Source: Pannonibacter tanglangensis (GTDB taxonomy: Bacteria > Pseudomonadota > Alphaproteobacteria > Rhizobiales > Stappiaceae). Taken from it: a stretch of DNA of 64,000 bases. Every line of letters starts with the position of its first letter. Within the stretch, counting starts at the first letter, position 1. Both the position numbers and the translations under genes were made by a program. The stretch is taken from assembly GCF_009915685.1 (NCBI RefSeq), contig NZ_JAABLP010000001.1; one strand, given 5' to 3'. Under the pieces are notes generated by a model that saw only the letters and a list, made by a program, of their open reading frames with translations, searched no databases and was not told where the DNA came from. Positions 1-9,266 of this stretch are shown here, piece after piece.

Positions 1-1668
1 AACCTGCGGGCCCGCACGGTCGTCCAGGGCGGATCCTCGCTGACGCAGCAGCTCGCCAAGAACCTGTTCCTGTCCAACGAGCGGACGCTGGAGCGCAAGG
101 TCAAGGAAGCCTTCCTCGCGCTCTGGCTGGAGGCAAACCTGTCCAAGCGGCAGATCCTCAAGCTGTACCTCGACCGCGCCTACATGGGCGGTGGCGTCTT
201 CGGCGTCACGGCCGCCTCGGAGTTCTATTTCCGCAAGAACGTGCGCGAGCTGTCGCTGGCCGAGGCCGCCATGCTGGCCGGCCTCTACAAGGCCCCGACC
301 AAATACGCCCCGCACATCAACCTCCCGGCCGCCCGCGCGCGCGCCAACGAGGTGCTGACCAACATGGTCCAGTCGGGCTTCATGACCGAGGGCCAGGTCA
401 TCGGCGCGCGCCGCAACCCGGCCGTTGCCGTCGACCGGTCGCAGGACCAGGCGCCCGACTTCTTCCTCGACTGGGCCTTCGAGGAGGTGAAGAAGCTTGC
501 CCGGCGCAATCCTGCCCTTGCCCGTGACCGGATCGTCACCGTCCGCACCACCCTTGACCCGGCGCTGCAACGGCAGGCGGAACAGTCGATGGAGAGCGTG
601 CTGGCGGAATTCGGCCAGGTCCGCCGGACGTCGGAAGGCGCGCTGGTCGCCATGGTGCCGGACGGGGCCGTGCGGGCCATGGTCGGCGGCCGTGACTACG
701 GCAAGAGCCAGTTCAACCGCGCGGCCAATGCGCTGCGCCAGCCCGGGTCGTCGTTCAAGCCCTTCGTCTACATGACGGCCTTCCTCAACGGCTACTCGGC
801 CAGCAGCATCGTGCCCGACGCGCCGGTGTCGATCGGCAACTGGAGCCCGCGCAACTACTCGCGCGGCTATGCCGGGCCGATCACCCTCAAGGATGCGCTG
901 ACCCGTTCCATCAACACGGTGCCCGTGCGCCTGTCGATCGCCGTCGGCCGGCCGGCGATCATGGAGACCGCCTACCGCATGGGCATCACCAACGAGCTGC
1001 AGAACACCGTGTCGCTGCCGCTGGGGGCGTCCGACGTCTCCGTCATCGACATGACCGCCAGCTACGCGGCCTTTGCCAGCGGGGGCTACAAGGCAACGCC
1101 CTTTGCCATCGTCGAGGTGCGCAACTCCGCCGGGCAGGTCCTGTTCGACCGGGACCGCGACCTGCCGGCGCCGGAACGCATCCTGCCGGCCGACAAGGTG
1201 GGCGAGATCAACGACATCCTCGTCAACGCGGTCGAGAACGGGACGGGCCGGCGTGCGATGATCGAGGGCGTCGTGGTTGCCGGCAAGACCGGCACCACCT
1301 CCGCCTACCGCGATGCCTGGTTCGCAGGCTACACGGGCAATTTCGTCAGCGCCGTGTGGATGGGCAACGATGACTTCACCTCCACCAACGAGGTCACCGG
1401 CGGCAACCTGCCGGCAATGGTCTGGCAGCGGCTGATGGCCTATGCGCATCAGGGCATCGAGCTGACGCCGCTGCCGGGCGTCGATCCGGCCCGGCTCAAG
1501 CCGGCGCAGGTGGCCCGCACCTCCGACAGGGCGCCGGCCGCCGTCCAGCCGCGCCTCCTGTCCACCCGCACGGTCGAGGTCCTGTCCGACATCGGAGCCG
1601 CCTTCGACGCGCTCGGCCAGACCGCCTCGGCGGAGGCGACGGACGCGCCGGAGGTCGCCCGGCCATGA
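1..1668 (+). CDS. Penicillin-binding protein 1A-type bifunctional transglycosylase/transpeptidase (5' truncated)
   Basis: Class A penicillin-binding protein that polymerises and crosslinks peptidoglycan at the outer face of the inner membrane. The reading frame is open from base 1, so the N-terminus (cytoplasmic tail, membrane anchor and start of the glycosyltransferase) lies outside the window; 555 residues are visible. The first ~75 residues carry the family 51 glycosyltransferase signature QGGSSLTQQLAKN. The transpeptidase domain shows all three active-site motifs: SSFK (Ser250-Lys253 of the visible part), SIN (303-305) and KTG (429-431). The stop overlaps the next start by 4 bp (ATGA), suggesting translational coupling to the DUF1214/DUF1254 pair. 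Family assignment is firm; the exact paralogue (PBP1a versus PBP1c) is inferred from motif layout. Confidence 0.93.
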   Translation, partial: NLRARTVVQGGSSLTQQLAKNLFLSNERTLERKVKEAFLALWLEANLSKRQILKLYLDRAYMGGGVFGVTAASEFYFRKNVRELSLAEAAMLAGLYKAPTKYAPHINLPAARARANEVLTNMVQSGFMTEGQVIGARRNPAVAVDRSQDQAPDFFLDWAFEEVKKLARRNPALARDRIVTVRTTLDPALQRQAEQSMESVLAEFGQVRRTSEGALVAMVPDGAVRAMVGGRDYGKSQFNRAANALRQPGSSFKPFVYMTAFLNGYSASSIVPDAPVSIGNWSPRNYSRGYAGPITLKDALTRSINTVPVRLSIAVGRPAIMETAYRMGITNELQNTVSLPLGASDVSVIDMTASYAAFASGGYKATPFAIVEVRNSAGQVLFDRDRDLPAPERILPADKVGEINDILVNAVENGTGRRAMIEGVVVAGKTGTTSAYRDAWFAGYTGNFVSAVWMGNDDFTSTNEVTGGNLPAMVWQRLMAYAHQGIELTPLPGVDPARLKPAQVARTSDRAPAAVQPRLLSTRTVEVLSDIGAAFDALGQTASAEATDAPEVARP

Positions 1669-2327
1669 AATCCGCCTTCCCGCTCGGCCCCGAGACCGAC
1701 TGGCAGAAGACCGAGACCCCGGAGATCCTGCAGCCGTCGCGCATGAGCCCTGCGGCGCGGGCCCTCGCGCTTCTGGCGACGGTGGTTCTGGCCGTTGCCC
1801 TCGGGCTCGGCTCCGCCTGGCTGGCGCTCGACCGCGAGGACCTGTTCCAGCAGATCCGCATCGGGGTCTGGGGCGCGCATCCGCAGGCCGGCACGCCCGA
1901 GGCCGATCCCTATTCCGCCGCGATCTACGCCCGCAGCGGCCGCGTGCCGCTCGCCAATGGCGAAGGCGTTGCCTTCACCGCCACGACGGACAGCGCCGGC
2001 GCGCCGCTGTCGCCCGGCTGCACCTATCGCGTGTCGGGGCAGACGCCCACGGCACGGCTGTGGACGCTGACGGCCATGGACCGGCACGGCCGGCTGCTGG
2101 CCTCGGCCGGGGACCGCGTCAGCCTGTCGAGCGTCGGCCTCCTGCGCGCCCCGGACGGCAGCTTCGGGATCACCGCGTCCCGGCGGCCCCATCCCGGCAA
2201 CTGGCTGCCGCTCGGCGACGGCGACGGCCTCACCTTCGTGCTGAGGCTCTATGATGCGCCGATCACCACCGGCGCGTCGCTCACCGGTCTTGCCATGCCC
2301 GCCATCACCCGGATCAGTTGCCCATGA
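1665..2327 (+). CDS. DUF1214 domain membrane-anchored protein
   Basis: 220-residue protein with one hydrophobic segment at about residues 32-54 and a DUF1214-like C-terminal half containing the PHPGNWLPLGDGD...LRLYDAP pattern typical of that family. Function is unknown; DUF1214 and DUF1254 domains usually occur together, either fused in one protein or, as here, in adjacent genes. The start overlaps the PBP stop (ATGA) and the stop overlaps the next start (ATGA), so the three genes probably form one translationally coupled unit. A later ATG at 1744, closer to the membrane segment, is a possible alternative start. The job in the envelope is inferred only from the membrane anchor and the PBP neighbour. 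Confidence 0.85.
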   Translation: MKSAFPLGPETDWQKTETPEILQPSRMSPAARALALLATVVLAVALGLGSAWLALDREDLFQQIRIGVWGAHPQAGTPEADPYSAAIYARSGRVPLANGEGVAFTATTDSAGAPLSPGCTYRVSGQTPTARLWTLTAMDRHGRLLASAGDRVSLSSVGLLRAPDGSFGITASRRPHPGNWLPLGDGDGLTFVLRLYDAPITTGASLTGLAMPAITRISCP

Positions 2328-2920
2328 GCCGCCGTCTGCTGGTCCGTCTCTCGCTCTATGGCCTGGCCAGCCTGTTCCTGGCCGGCATCGTCCACATCTT
2401 CGTCATCCTGACGGTTCCCGGCCATGTGCGGGCCGAGGCCTTTGCGCGTCTGGCCCGGCTCGGTCCGGACCGCAGCTTCCACGTGCTGCCGGCGGTCGCG
2501 CCGGGCGCCGAGGCGCTGCCGATGCTGGATCCCGAAATGAGCCACGCCCTGTGCTGGTTCCGCCTCGCCGATGGTCCGGTGCGGCTCAGCGCCTCCGTCA
2601 GTTCCCCGTTCTGGTCGATGGCCCTGTTCAATGGCGGCGGCGAGGTGGTCTACAGCCTCAACAACCGCACCTCGGGCAGCGGCGAGCTGGCCATGCTGGT
2701 GCTGTCCACGGCCCAGCTCTCGATCCTGCGCGAGAACCCGCCCGACAATCTCGACGAGCTGATCGTCATCGAGACCGACCAGGCCGAGGGCTTCGTGCTG
2801 CTGCGCGCCTTTGTCGGCGACAGGCCGGCAGCCGGGCTGGTGCGTGACGGCCTGGCCGGCGCGCGCTGCGAGACGCTCGCCTCCGCCTCCCCCGCCCCTG
2901 CGCCGACGCCAGGCGGCTGA
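2324..2920 (+). CDS. DUF1254 domain membrane-anchored protein
   Basis: 198-residue protein with an N-terminal transmembrane segment (about residues 5-27) followed by a DUF1254-type periplasmic domain; it resembles the family in length and in the pattern of aromatic and Asn/Asp positions around FWSMALFNGGGEVVYSLNN. It is the partner of the upstream DUF1214 gene. The ATG at 2324 forms a 4-bp overlap with the upstream stop and is preferred over the ATG at 2318. No catalytic residues can be named. It is followed by 54 bp and then a convergent gene. Confidence 0.83.
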   Translation: MSRRLLVRLSLYGLASLFLAGIVHIFVILTVPGHVRAEAFARLARLGPDRSFHVLPAVAPGAEALPMLDPEMSHALCWFRLADGPVRLSASVSSPFWSMALFNGGGEVVYSLNNRTSGSGELAMLVLSTAQLSILRENPPDNLDELIVIETDQAEGFVLLRAFVGDRPAAGLVRDGLAGARCETLASASPAPAPTPGG

Positions 2921-2974
2921 CGCGGCCGGGACGCGGTGCCCCGCAGCTGCCACAGGCGCCGCAGCGCCGGCGCG

Positions 2975-3880
2975 CTATTTTTGCGGCGCGGGGCGTTCCA
3001 GCCCCCAGTTGCCATAGATCCGCGAGCGGTCGGTCTGTTGCGCGGTCGGGAACCGGTTGGTGTCCTGACAGCCCTTCTCGGTCAGGCGCACCACGGTCTC
3101 CAGTTCCTTGATCGCCCGGTTTGCCTCCCACACCCGGTTGCCCGAGGGGGTCTCGATCTCGAAATGGTCGACGGCCGTCTGGTAGGCCTGGATGCGGAAG
3201 CGCAGCGCCTGTGCCACCCAGTCCGTGTAGGCCCGGTTCTCCCAGACGCGCGCATTGGCACCGGCATAGGTTTCCGTCGTCACCAGATCCCGGCTCGACA
3301 GGGCCCGCAGCCGTTCCAGATCCGCCTCGGCCACACGCGTCGCCACTGCGCAGAAGGGCGGAACCAGCGTTGCATCCCCGCGCGCATCGGCGGCGATACG
3401 GTCAAACCGCACGTTGCTCGACCGGAACGTCTCGCTGCCCAGGAACACGGTGTAGAGCGTCACCGGCACCAGTCCCTCCTTTTCCGGCAGCAGCCGCGTG
3501 CGGGTCAGCTCCACCTTGGTGCCGCCGATCCAGTCCTGCGTCGCCGGCGGCCGGATCAGGCCCCAGCCGAGGTCGCGCAGAAGTTTCTCGTCATCCGTCA
3601 GGATGAATTCCGAGACCGGCTCCTCGCGGAGGCGCGCCACCAGCTTGCCGGCTTCGGGCATCAGCACGTCATGGGTCACGGAGGGGCGGGCGCGGTCGAA
3701 ATCCCCTGTCGGGCGGCTGCAGGCGGAGAGGCCGAGGAGGGCCAGGCCGAGGCCCGCCAGACCTGTCAGCGCCCGCAGCCGGACGGCCCTGCGGCCGGTC
3801 ACCGGCGCCAGTCCGGCGTCAGCTCCCTCGGGCTGGCCCTGCGGCGGGCGCTTGGGAGGAGGAACTATCGTCAGGGTCAT
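2975..3880 (-). CDS. Putative lipoprotein of unknown function
   Basis: 301-residue protein whose N-terminus has a proline-rich, basic leader followed by a hydrophobic stretch and a lipobox LSAC (Cys54), predicting lipidation and anchoring to a membrane. The mature part is charged, with no domain I recognise; it has several Arg/Glu-rich helices and two later cysteines. The ATG at 3880 was chosen because GAGGAC lies about 6 nt upstream; a longer frame to 3982 has no such support. The leader of ~30 residues before the hydrophobic core is longer than a usual lipoprotein signal, so the true start may be further in. It converges with the DUF1254 gene. Confidence 0.75.
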   Translation of the reverse strand: MTLTIVPPPKRPPQGQPEGADAGLAPVTGRRAVRLRALTGLAGLGLALLGLSACSRPTGDFDRARPSVTHDVLMPEAGKLVARLREEPVSEFILTDDEKLLRDLGWGLIRPPATQDWIGGTKVELTRTRLLPEKEGLVPVTLYTVFLGSETFRSSNVRFDRIAADARGDATLVPPFCAVATRVAEADLERLRALSSRDLVTTETYAGANARVWENRAYTDWVAQALRFRIQAYQTAVDHFEIETPSGNRVWEANRAIKELETVVRLTEKGCQDTNRFPTAQQTDRSRIYGNWGLERPAPQK

Positions 3881-4029
3881 CGAGCCGTCCTCGCGCGGGG
3901 GCTTGCTGACCAGCCGGAACCGCCCGGGCCTGCGTCCGGTCCGGCGCACCGTCGCCGGTGCCCGGTCCGCCGCGGACCACATGTGTAAGTCCGAGCGTGC
4001 GCCATGCGCTTCTGGGAATGCGCGCCACT

Positions 4030-4254
4030 CTAGTCGTGTTCGGGAGCCACGTTCTTGGCTGTTGCTCCGATGGTCCCGATTCGCGGGGCGAGATCAAGCG
4101 GCTCGCGCTCGATGCGCACACCGGGGAACAGGACGACGCGCCCGGCCGGGTCTTCGGCCGCAGGGCCGCGCCCCCGCACCGGAGGGCGTCTTCCACTCAG
4201 CGGCCGCCGGGCCGCAGCAAAATCCAGAACGGTACCCATCGTCGTCTCCGCCAT
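4030..4254 (-). CDS. Small conserved-looking protein, unknown function
   Basis: 74-residue reading frame beginning MAETTMGTVLDFA, with a basic Arg/Pro-rich middle and a hydrophobic VVLFPGVRIE segment. The VLDFAAARR start resembles small hypothetical proteins annotated in Rhizobiales, but I cannot name a family. It lies upstream of, and on the same strand as, the lipoprotein gene, with about 150 bp between them. No clear ribosome binding site decides between starts at 4254, 4290 and the ATG five codons further in. Confidence 0.5.
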   Translation of the reverse strand: MAETTMGTVLDFAAARRPLSGRRPPVRGRGPAAEDPAGRVVLFPGVRIEREPLDLAPRIGTIGATAKNVAPEHD

Positions 4255-4424
4255 TGAGCGGCCCGATGCCACGCCCGGGCCAGAAGCCACACAGCGACAC
4301 TTCCCGTCGGTCTCACCAGTAACGCGCCGTCAGGGTTAACAGCCTGCTAACGGTTTACGTCTAAGTTGAGACATCGGATCCTCGGATCCCTGTGTCGTGT
4401 TTCTGGCTGTGTTGACGCGTATCC

Positions 4425-5663
4425 ATGTCCCCAGTGCCGCCCTCCCGGGATCTTGACCGTCCCGCGCCCGATCCTGACCTCATCCGCAAGGATCGCCTGC
4501 TGCTGGCGGCAACCGAGCTGTTCTGCGCGCGCGAACGTCACGACCGCAGCGAGCAGAAGGCCTTCGGGGAGCTGGCGCTGCAGCTGTATGATGCCACGTC
4601 CCTTGCCGACCGCCGCCGCGTTGCCTGCCTTCTGGCCCGCGCCAGCGGCGTTCCCTCTGCCGTGCTGGCGCGCCTCGCCGATGATGCGGATGCCCTCGTT
4701 GCCTATCCGGTGCTGCTGCATGCGCCGCAGCTTGACCAGGACGTGCTCGCCCGGGTCGCCGGCCGGGGGCCGGAGAGCCTGCGGCGCGCGATCCTGCGCC
4801 GCGCCGACCTGGCAGCGCCCGCGCTTGCGATCCTGGCGGCCGAGGCCGAACCCGACACGCTCATCGCGCTTGCCGACCGCCGGCCGGACGAGCTCGACGA
4901 CACTGTCCTCGAGGCGCTCTGCCGCCGGCCGGCGGTGATGGACCGGCTTGGCCCGCTGCTGGCGGAGCGCAATCTCCTGCCCAGTGACCTGCTTCTCGCG
5001 CGCTTCCCGACGCTGGACCCCGTCAACCGGCAGCGCGCGCTTGCTGCCGCCGGCCTGCGCGCCCTCGCCGACCGGGCCCGCCAGGGCCCGCCGCGGCTGC
5101 CCCGTCCGCTGCTCTCCAGCGCGCTCCTGCAGAAACTGTCGGCCACCGCGCTGGCGTGCGGCCCCGAGGCCTTTGCCGGGGACCTGTCGCGGTTGCTCGA
5201 CCTTGACGGCGACTTCAGCCTGTCGATCGTGGCCGATGCCAGCGGGGAAAGCCTCGCGGTCGCGCTGAAGGCGCTTGGCATGCCGGCTGCGGACACCGCC
5301 TCGATCCTGGTCCGGCTCGCCGGCGCCAGCCTGTCCCTGGAGGCGCTCAGGGCTGCGCTGCGCCTGCACGAGACGCTGGGCCTCGCCGCAGCCCAGCTCT
5401 TGGTGGCAACCTGGCGCCAGCATGCGCCGGCAGAGGGAACAGCGACGGCAACGGGGGCAGCGACAACACCGGTCCGGGCCGGGGCCGAGAGCCGCGCCGC
5501 CTCGCCCGTCGCCGGCCTGCGCGGCAGCGATGGCGGGATCACCCAGCCCCAACCCCTGCCCCAGTCACAGCCCCAGTCCGTGCCCCAGTCCCAACCTGTT
5601 GCCGGGGCCCAGCCGCAGACGGCCTTGCCGGCGTCGCGCGGCGGCACCCGTCAGGCGTCCTGA
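4425..5663 (+). CDS. DUF2336 domain protein with Gln/Pro-rich tail
   Basis: 412-residue, predominantly helical cytosolic protein built of Leu/Ala-rich helical repeats (for example LIALADRRPDELDDTVLEAL), typical of DUF2336 proteins of alphaproteobacteria; their function is unknown. The last ~45 residues are an imperfect Pro-Gln-Ser repeat (PQSQPQSVPQSQP), encoded by an imperfect tandem DNA repeat near 5550-5620, probably disordered. It sits next to DUF1491, a peptidoglycan-binding protein and a sensor kinase, all on the other strand. A start at 4425 is consistent with the beginning of the helical domain. Confidence 0.82.
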   Translation: MSPVPPSRDLDRPAPDPDLIRKDRLLLAATELFCARERHDRSEQKAFGELALQLYDATSLADRRRVACLLARASGVPSAVLARLADDADALVAYPVLLHAPQLDQDVLARVAGRGPESLRRAILRRADLAAPALAILAAEAEPDTLIALADRRPDELDDTVLEALCRRPAVMDRLGPLLAERNLLPSDLLLARFPTLDPVNRQRALAAAGLRALADRARQGPPRLPRPLLSSALLQKLSATALACGPEAFAGDLSRLLDLDGDFSLSIVADASGESLAVALKALGMPAADTASILVRLAGASLSLEALRAALRLHETLGLAAAQLLVATWRQHAPAEGTATATGAATTPVRAGAESRAASPVAGLRGSDGGITQPQPLPQSQPQSVPQSQPVAGAQPQTALPASRGGTRQAS

Positions 5664-5797
5664 TCCGCTGTCAGGCAAAAAAGGGGGCAGCAGACAGGGG
5701 CGGCCGCAGGCGCGTGCCCGGGCTGGTCAGGGTCTGACAATTCAGCTCAGGTGGGGACAGTTCGGGGCCGTCCCTGGCGTGCCCCTCCGGCCACCCG

Positions 5798-6142
5798 TCA
5801 GGAGGCCGGGATCAGCGGCACCGCATCCGTGCCGCCCTTGTGCTCGATCTCGACCACCCAGAAATCCGGGTCCATCCGTTTCTCCCGGTCCAGCCGGGCC
5901 GTGGCGTCGGCGCGCGCGCCGGCGCGGATGAGCGGCTCGAACAGCCGGTCCTCCGGCGTTGTCTCGAAGATGGCCTGCGGCGCCGGACCGAACAGGTCGA
6001 CCGTTCCGTCCAGCCGGTCGACCAGCACGAAGATCGCCCCTGCTTCCTCCGCGCCCTTGCGCGTCACCGCGGCAAAGCCGCCCGCCCCCATCACGCGGCG
6101 GATCAGGGCACTGACATAGAATCGGCTGGTCAATCTCGGCAA
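5798..6142 (-). CDS. DUF1491 family protein
   Basis: 114-residue protein matching DUF1491 in length and pattern: an N-terminal RLTSRFYVSALIRR segment, a central AGAIFVLVDRLDG strand and a C-terminal DPDFWVVEIE strand. The family is restricted largely to alphaproteobacteria and has no established function. It is the most distal gene of a minus-strand group with the peptidoglycan-binding protein and the histidine kinase, separated from the former by 129 bp. Confidence 0.88.
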   Translation of the reverse strand: MPRLTSRFYVSALIRRVMGAGGFAAVTRKGAEEAGAIFVLVDRLDGTVDLFGPAPQAIFETTPEDRLFEPLIRAGARADATARLDREKRMDPDFWVVEIEHKGGTDAVPLIPAS

Positions 6143-6271
6143 GGACAGGCTCCTCGGTCCGGTCCGCGCCCCGGATCCGTGGACCGGGACCGGACAGACC
6201 GGTGTTGGCAGGGGATCCCGGCGCCCCCCTGCGGCGGCACCTGGTGCTCCGGCTCAGGGCTTGCGCCCCGA

Positions 6272-7147
6272 TCAGCCCTCGAAGGGAATCCCGGTGAAGT
6301 CTTCCAGCGCCTGGATCAGGGCGGGCGACACCTGCCCGGTGATCGCCATGCCCCGGTCCAGCTCGAAGCGCTGAATCGCGTTGGCCGTGTTCTTGCTCAT
6401 GACGCCATCGGCGCGCAAGGGGCCATAGCCAAGTTCCGACAGGAGAGCCTGGATGCGCGCGAGGCGGCGCCCGTCCATGTCGAGCGAGCCGGTCACGTCA
6501 TCGAGGTTGCGCGGCGGCACCGGCGCGGCTTCGGCCACCGCCTGCGGGGCCGGGGTGAAGGTCGGCGCGGCCGGCAGTACGGTCTGGCTCGGTGCATTGC
6601 GCGCCGGGTGGGCAAAGGGCGACGGGCGCGGCACCGGCACATGGGCCCCGAGGGCCGCCGAGGGGTCGCCGGCCAGCGCGGCCTGATCGATCGCCTGCGA
6701 GGCTGCGGCCATGTTCCCGGTCTCCATCAGCAGCTTGGCGAGCAGCGCGCTGGTCGGCTGGCCGGTCTCCGGCAGGCCGGTCAGGATCTCGTAGCGGCGG
6801 ATCGAGCGTTCGGTCGCCGGTCCGACCAGGCCGTCGAGCAGCCCTTCATAGAGACCGAGGCGACGCAGCTCGGTCTGGATGTCGAGGATCAGCGTCGAGA
6901 CCGGCTGGGCCTCCACGGTGCGCGCATCCGTGGTCGGCAGATCGGCCGTGCGCTCGCGCGAGACCATCAGCGGGGCGGGATGGCGCTGCGGCTGCAGGCT
7001 GACGGCATTGGCGATGATGAGGCAGCCGGTCAGGGCCATGACGACGGCTCCGCCTGCCGCGAGCGGATTGTCGAGAGCAGCCCCGCTCGCCCGGGCGATG
7101 AGGCCGTCTCGTTCCGGCAGGTCGAAGTCGTCTTTGCGGCGGGCCAT
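6272..7147 (-). CDS. Membrane-anchored protein with two peptidoglycan-binding domains
   Basis: 291 residues: a short cytoplasmic N-terminus, one transmembrane segment (about residues 28-50), then two PG_binding_1-type three-helix domains (about 88-145 and 230-288), each with the signature LxxLGLYxGxxDGxxGxxTxxAIxxFE or close to it, joined by an Ala/Pro-rich linker. Such proteins hold to the murein sacculus in the periplasm. No enzyme domain is visible, so it is probably an adaptor or anchor. It starts 12 bp downstream of the histidine kinase stop, so the two are almost certainly co-transcribed, which ties the kinase to cell envelope or division functions by context only. Confidence 0.87.
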   Translation of the reverse strand: MARRKDDFDLPERDGLIARASGAALDNPLAAGGAVVMALTGCLIIANAVSLQPQRHPAPLMVSRERTADLPTTDARTVEAQPVSTLILDIQTELRRLGLYEGLLDGLVGPATERSIRRYEILTGLPETGQPTSALLAKLLMETGNMAAASQAIDQAALAGDPSAALGAHVPVPRPSPFAHPARNAPSQTVLPAAPTFTPAPQAVAEAAPVPPRNLDDVTGSLDMDGRRLARIQALLSELGYGPLRADGVMSKNTANAIQRFELDRGMAITGQVSPALIQALEDFTGIPFEG

Positions 7148-7159
7148 GCGCGCTCCGTC

Positions 7160-8941
7160 TCAGGCGACCGTCTTCAGGCCGCTTGCGGCCCGCTCGGGTT
7201 CGGTGGGACGGCTCGCTGCCAGGGGCAGCGTCACGCTGACTTCGGTGCCCATCCCCTTGCGGCTGTCGATCCGCAGGCTGCCGCCGTGCAGTTCGGTGAG
7301 GGCCTTGACCACCGACAGGCCGAGGCCGGTTCCGGTGGTGCCGGACGGAGCGGCCCGGAAATAGGGTTCGCCGATGCGCGCCAGCGTGTCCGCGTCCATG
7401 CCGACACCGGCGTCGCGCACCGACAGCTCCACCGCCTCGCCGGTGAGGCGGGCCGCCAGCACCACCTCGCCGCCGTCGGCACTGAACTTGATGGCGTTGG
7501 ACAGGAGGTTCAGCACGATCTGGCGGCAGGCGCGGCGGTCGGCCGGGAAGGCGCTCAGCCCGGAACAGATCTCGGTGCGGATCGTGACGCGGCGCTGTGC
7601 CGCCTCGGCGGCCAGCATGTGGCGGCAGCTTTCCAGGCAGGCGGTCAGGTCGAAGGGCGCGATGGTCAGGTCGTAATGCCCCGTCTCGATCCGCGACACG
7701 TCGAGCAGCCCCTCCACCACTTCCAGCAGATGCGTGCCGGATTCGTGGATCAGCTCGACATACTCGCGCTTGCGCCGCTCGTCGGCGAGCATCGCCGGGC
7801 TGGCGCGCAGCAGGTCGGAGAAGCCGATGATGGCGTTCAGCGGTGTGCGCAGCTCGTGGCTCACGGTTGCCAGCATCCGCGACTTCGCCGCGCTTTCTGC
7901 CTCGGCGGCACTGCGGGCAAGGGCGATGCGCTCGTCCTCGAGCTTGCGCTGCGAGGCATCGCGCAGCACGGCGACGACCTGCCCGTCCGGCAGGCGACGG
8001 CAGGAGAGATCGAGCCAGCGATAGTCCGCAACGCCGGCCTGTCCGGGCTGGGCGGTGCCGGTGCGCAGGCGGATGTCAAGGCGCGCGGGGTCCAGCCCGC
8101 GCTGCGCATCCGAGACGGTCTTGAGATAGGCGGGCCGGTCCGCGACATGCAGCCGCTGGAACAGGCCCTGACGTTGCAGCGCGCGGGCCGGCACGCCGAC
8201 CACCGTCTCGCTCGGGCCGGTCAGGCTCGTCACGTCGCCGCCCTCGCCCAGCCGCAGCACGAGATCGCCCAGCGTGTCGCAGACGAGGCGCAGGTCATGT
8301 TCCCTGTCCGCCAGCAGCGTGTCGCCGCGCCGCTGGTCCCAGGCGAATCGCAGGGCCAGAAGGGCGGCATAGGCCAGACCGCCGGCCGTGGAGATGGCCA
8401 GCGCCGCCTCCGGGCTGACGGCCATCACAGACAGCGGCGAGGCCCCGCTGATCGGCGCCATCGAGGCCAGCAGCGCGGCTTCCAGCACGCAGAGCGTCGT
8501 GACCCAGAGCACCGCGCGCCGGTCGCCCGACAGCGCGGCCTCGAGCGGCGGCAGCAGCAGCCAGAGCAGCGCAAAGGACGCCACCCCGCCGGTGAGCGCA
8601 CAGATCGCGCCGATGAACAGGGCAAACAGCGCCGCCGAGGCAGCCTGGGCGAGCCCGAGATAGCCGGTGCGCGACAGGAACAGGGCCAGCGGCCACTGGG
8701 CGAGACCCCAGGCGAGGGCGAGTGTCAGCGGCAGGGATGCGGGTCCGGCGAGGGCCAGATGCAGCGGCAGGAGAATCAGGGCGGCGGATCCGGCGATGAG
8801 GCTCGCCGTGATGAAGGCGGCGTGCCGCGGGGCGCGCAGGGGATCGGCCATCGCAGACGGATGCACGAGCCCCTCGATGAAGCGGCAGATCGTTTGGCCA
8901 AACACCGTCAGAACTTTGGACACGCTACGCAACACACTCAC
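7160..8941 (-). CDS. Membrane sensor histidine kinase, DivJ/PleC-like
   Basis: 593-residue hybrid-less histidine kinase. The first ~200 residues hold several hydrophobic segments (about six membrane helices), then a PAS-like region (about 215-335), a HisKA domain with the phosphoacceptor box HELRTPLNAIIGFS, and a HATPase domain with N box NLLSNAIKFS, DAGVGMD and GTGLGLSVV. The HisKA/HATPase sequence resembles the DivJ/PleC cell-cycle kinases of alphaproteobacteria, which phosphorylate DivK/PleD; that identity is inferred, not proved. The frame opens at a GTG (8941) with a weak ribosome site; an ATG at 8851 just before the first membrane helix is an alternative. No response regulator gene is adjacent, as is usual for this group. 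Confidence 0.88.
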   Translation of the reverse strand: MSVLRSVSKVLTVFGQTICRFIEGLVHPSAMADPLRAPRHAAFITASLIAGSAALILLPLHLALAGPASLPLTLALAWGLAQWPLALFLSRTGYLGLAQAASAALFALFIGAICALTGGVASFALLWLLLPPLEAALSGDRRAVLWVTTLCVLEAALLASMAPISGASPLSVMAVSPEAALAISTAGGLAYAALLALRFAWDQRRGDTLLADREHDLRLVCDTLGDLVLRLGEGGDVTSLTGPSETVVGVPARALQRQGLFQRLHVADRPAYLKTVSDAQRGLDPARLDIRLRTGTAQPGQAGVADYRWLDLSCRRLPDGQVVAVLRDASQRKLEDERIALARSAAEAESAAKSRMLATVSHELRTPLNAIIGFSDLLRASPAMLADERRKREYVELIHESGTHLLEVVEGLLDVSRIETGHYDLTIAPFDLTACLESCRHMLAAEAAQRRVTIRTEICSGLSAFPADRRACRQIVLNLLSNAIKFSADGGEVVLAARLTGEAVELSVRDAGVGMDADTLARIGEPYFRAAPSGTTGTGLGLSVVKALTELHGGSLRIDSRKGMGTEVSVTLPLAASRPTEPERAASGLKTVA

Positions 8942-9266
8942 TCTGACCGGTCAGGGACCGGCCGTCTCCAGATTCTGTTCAAGGATCAGTTTTGCGCAGA
9001 CCGCTTAAGGAACGCTGAAAGCGGACGGGGGTGCGGATTTGGTTGCAAGTCGGATTTCTTCGTCCTTGCAGATACTTGGACAGAGATCGGCACAATTTGA
9101 ATCGAAATTTCTGCGCATTTTCCTCAAGTCTGCGGCGAATTTGACGAAAAACGACGCCTCCGGCTCAACCGGGCTTTCGCACGTCCCTGCTAGGGTGGCG
9201 TCATAAGAAAACCGCTGGCCCCTGGCACGGAGAGACAGCGGAACCGAAACTGAACAGGGTAGCGTC
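8942..9266. other. Divergent intergenic region (kinase / DUF5330)
   Basis: About 325 bp without a gene, between the divergent kinase and DUF5330 genes. It is noticeably more AT-rich than its surroundings around 9030-9160 and includes GAATC near 9096, a possible CcrM (GANTC) methylation site. It must hold both promoters; I see no convincing named operator. Confidence 0.5.

Noticed and set aside
2936..3988. A 350-residue plus-strand reading frame opposite the lipoprotein gene
   Set aside because: It is the reverse shadow of the lipoprotein gene; composition is Arg/Gln/His-rich with no domain.
5840..9100. A 1086-residue plus-strand frame over the peptidoglycan-binding and kinase genes
   Set aside because: Antisense to two firmly identified genes; repetitive Arg/Gly/Gln composition typical of GC-rich shadow frames.
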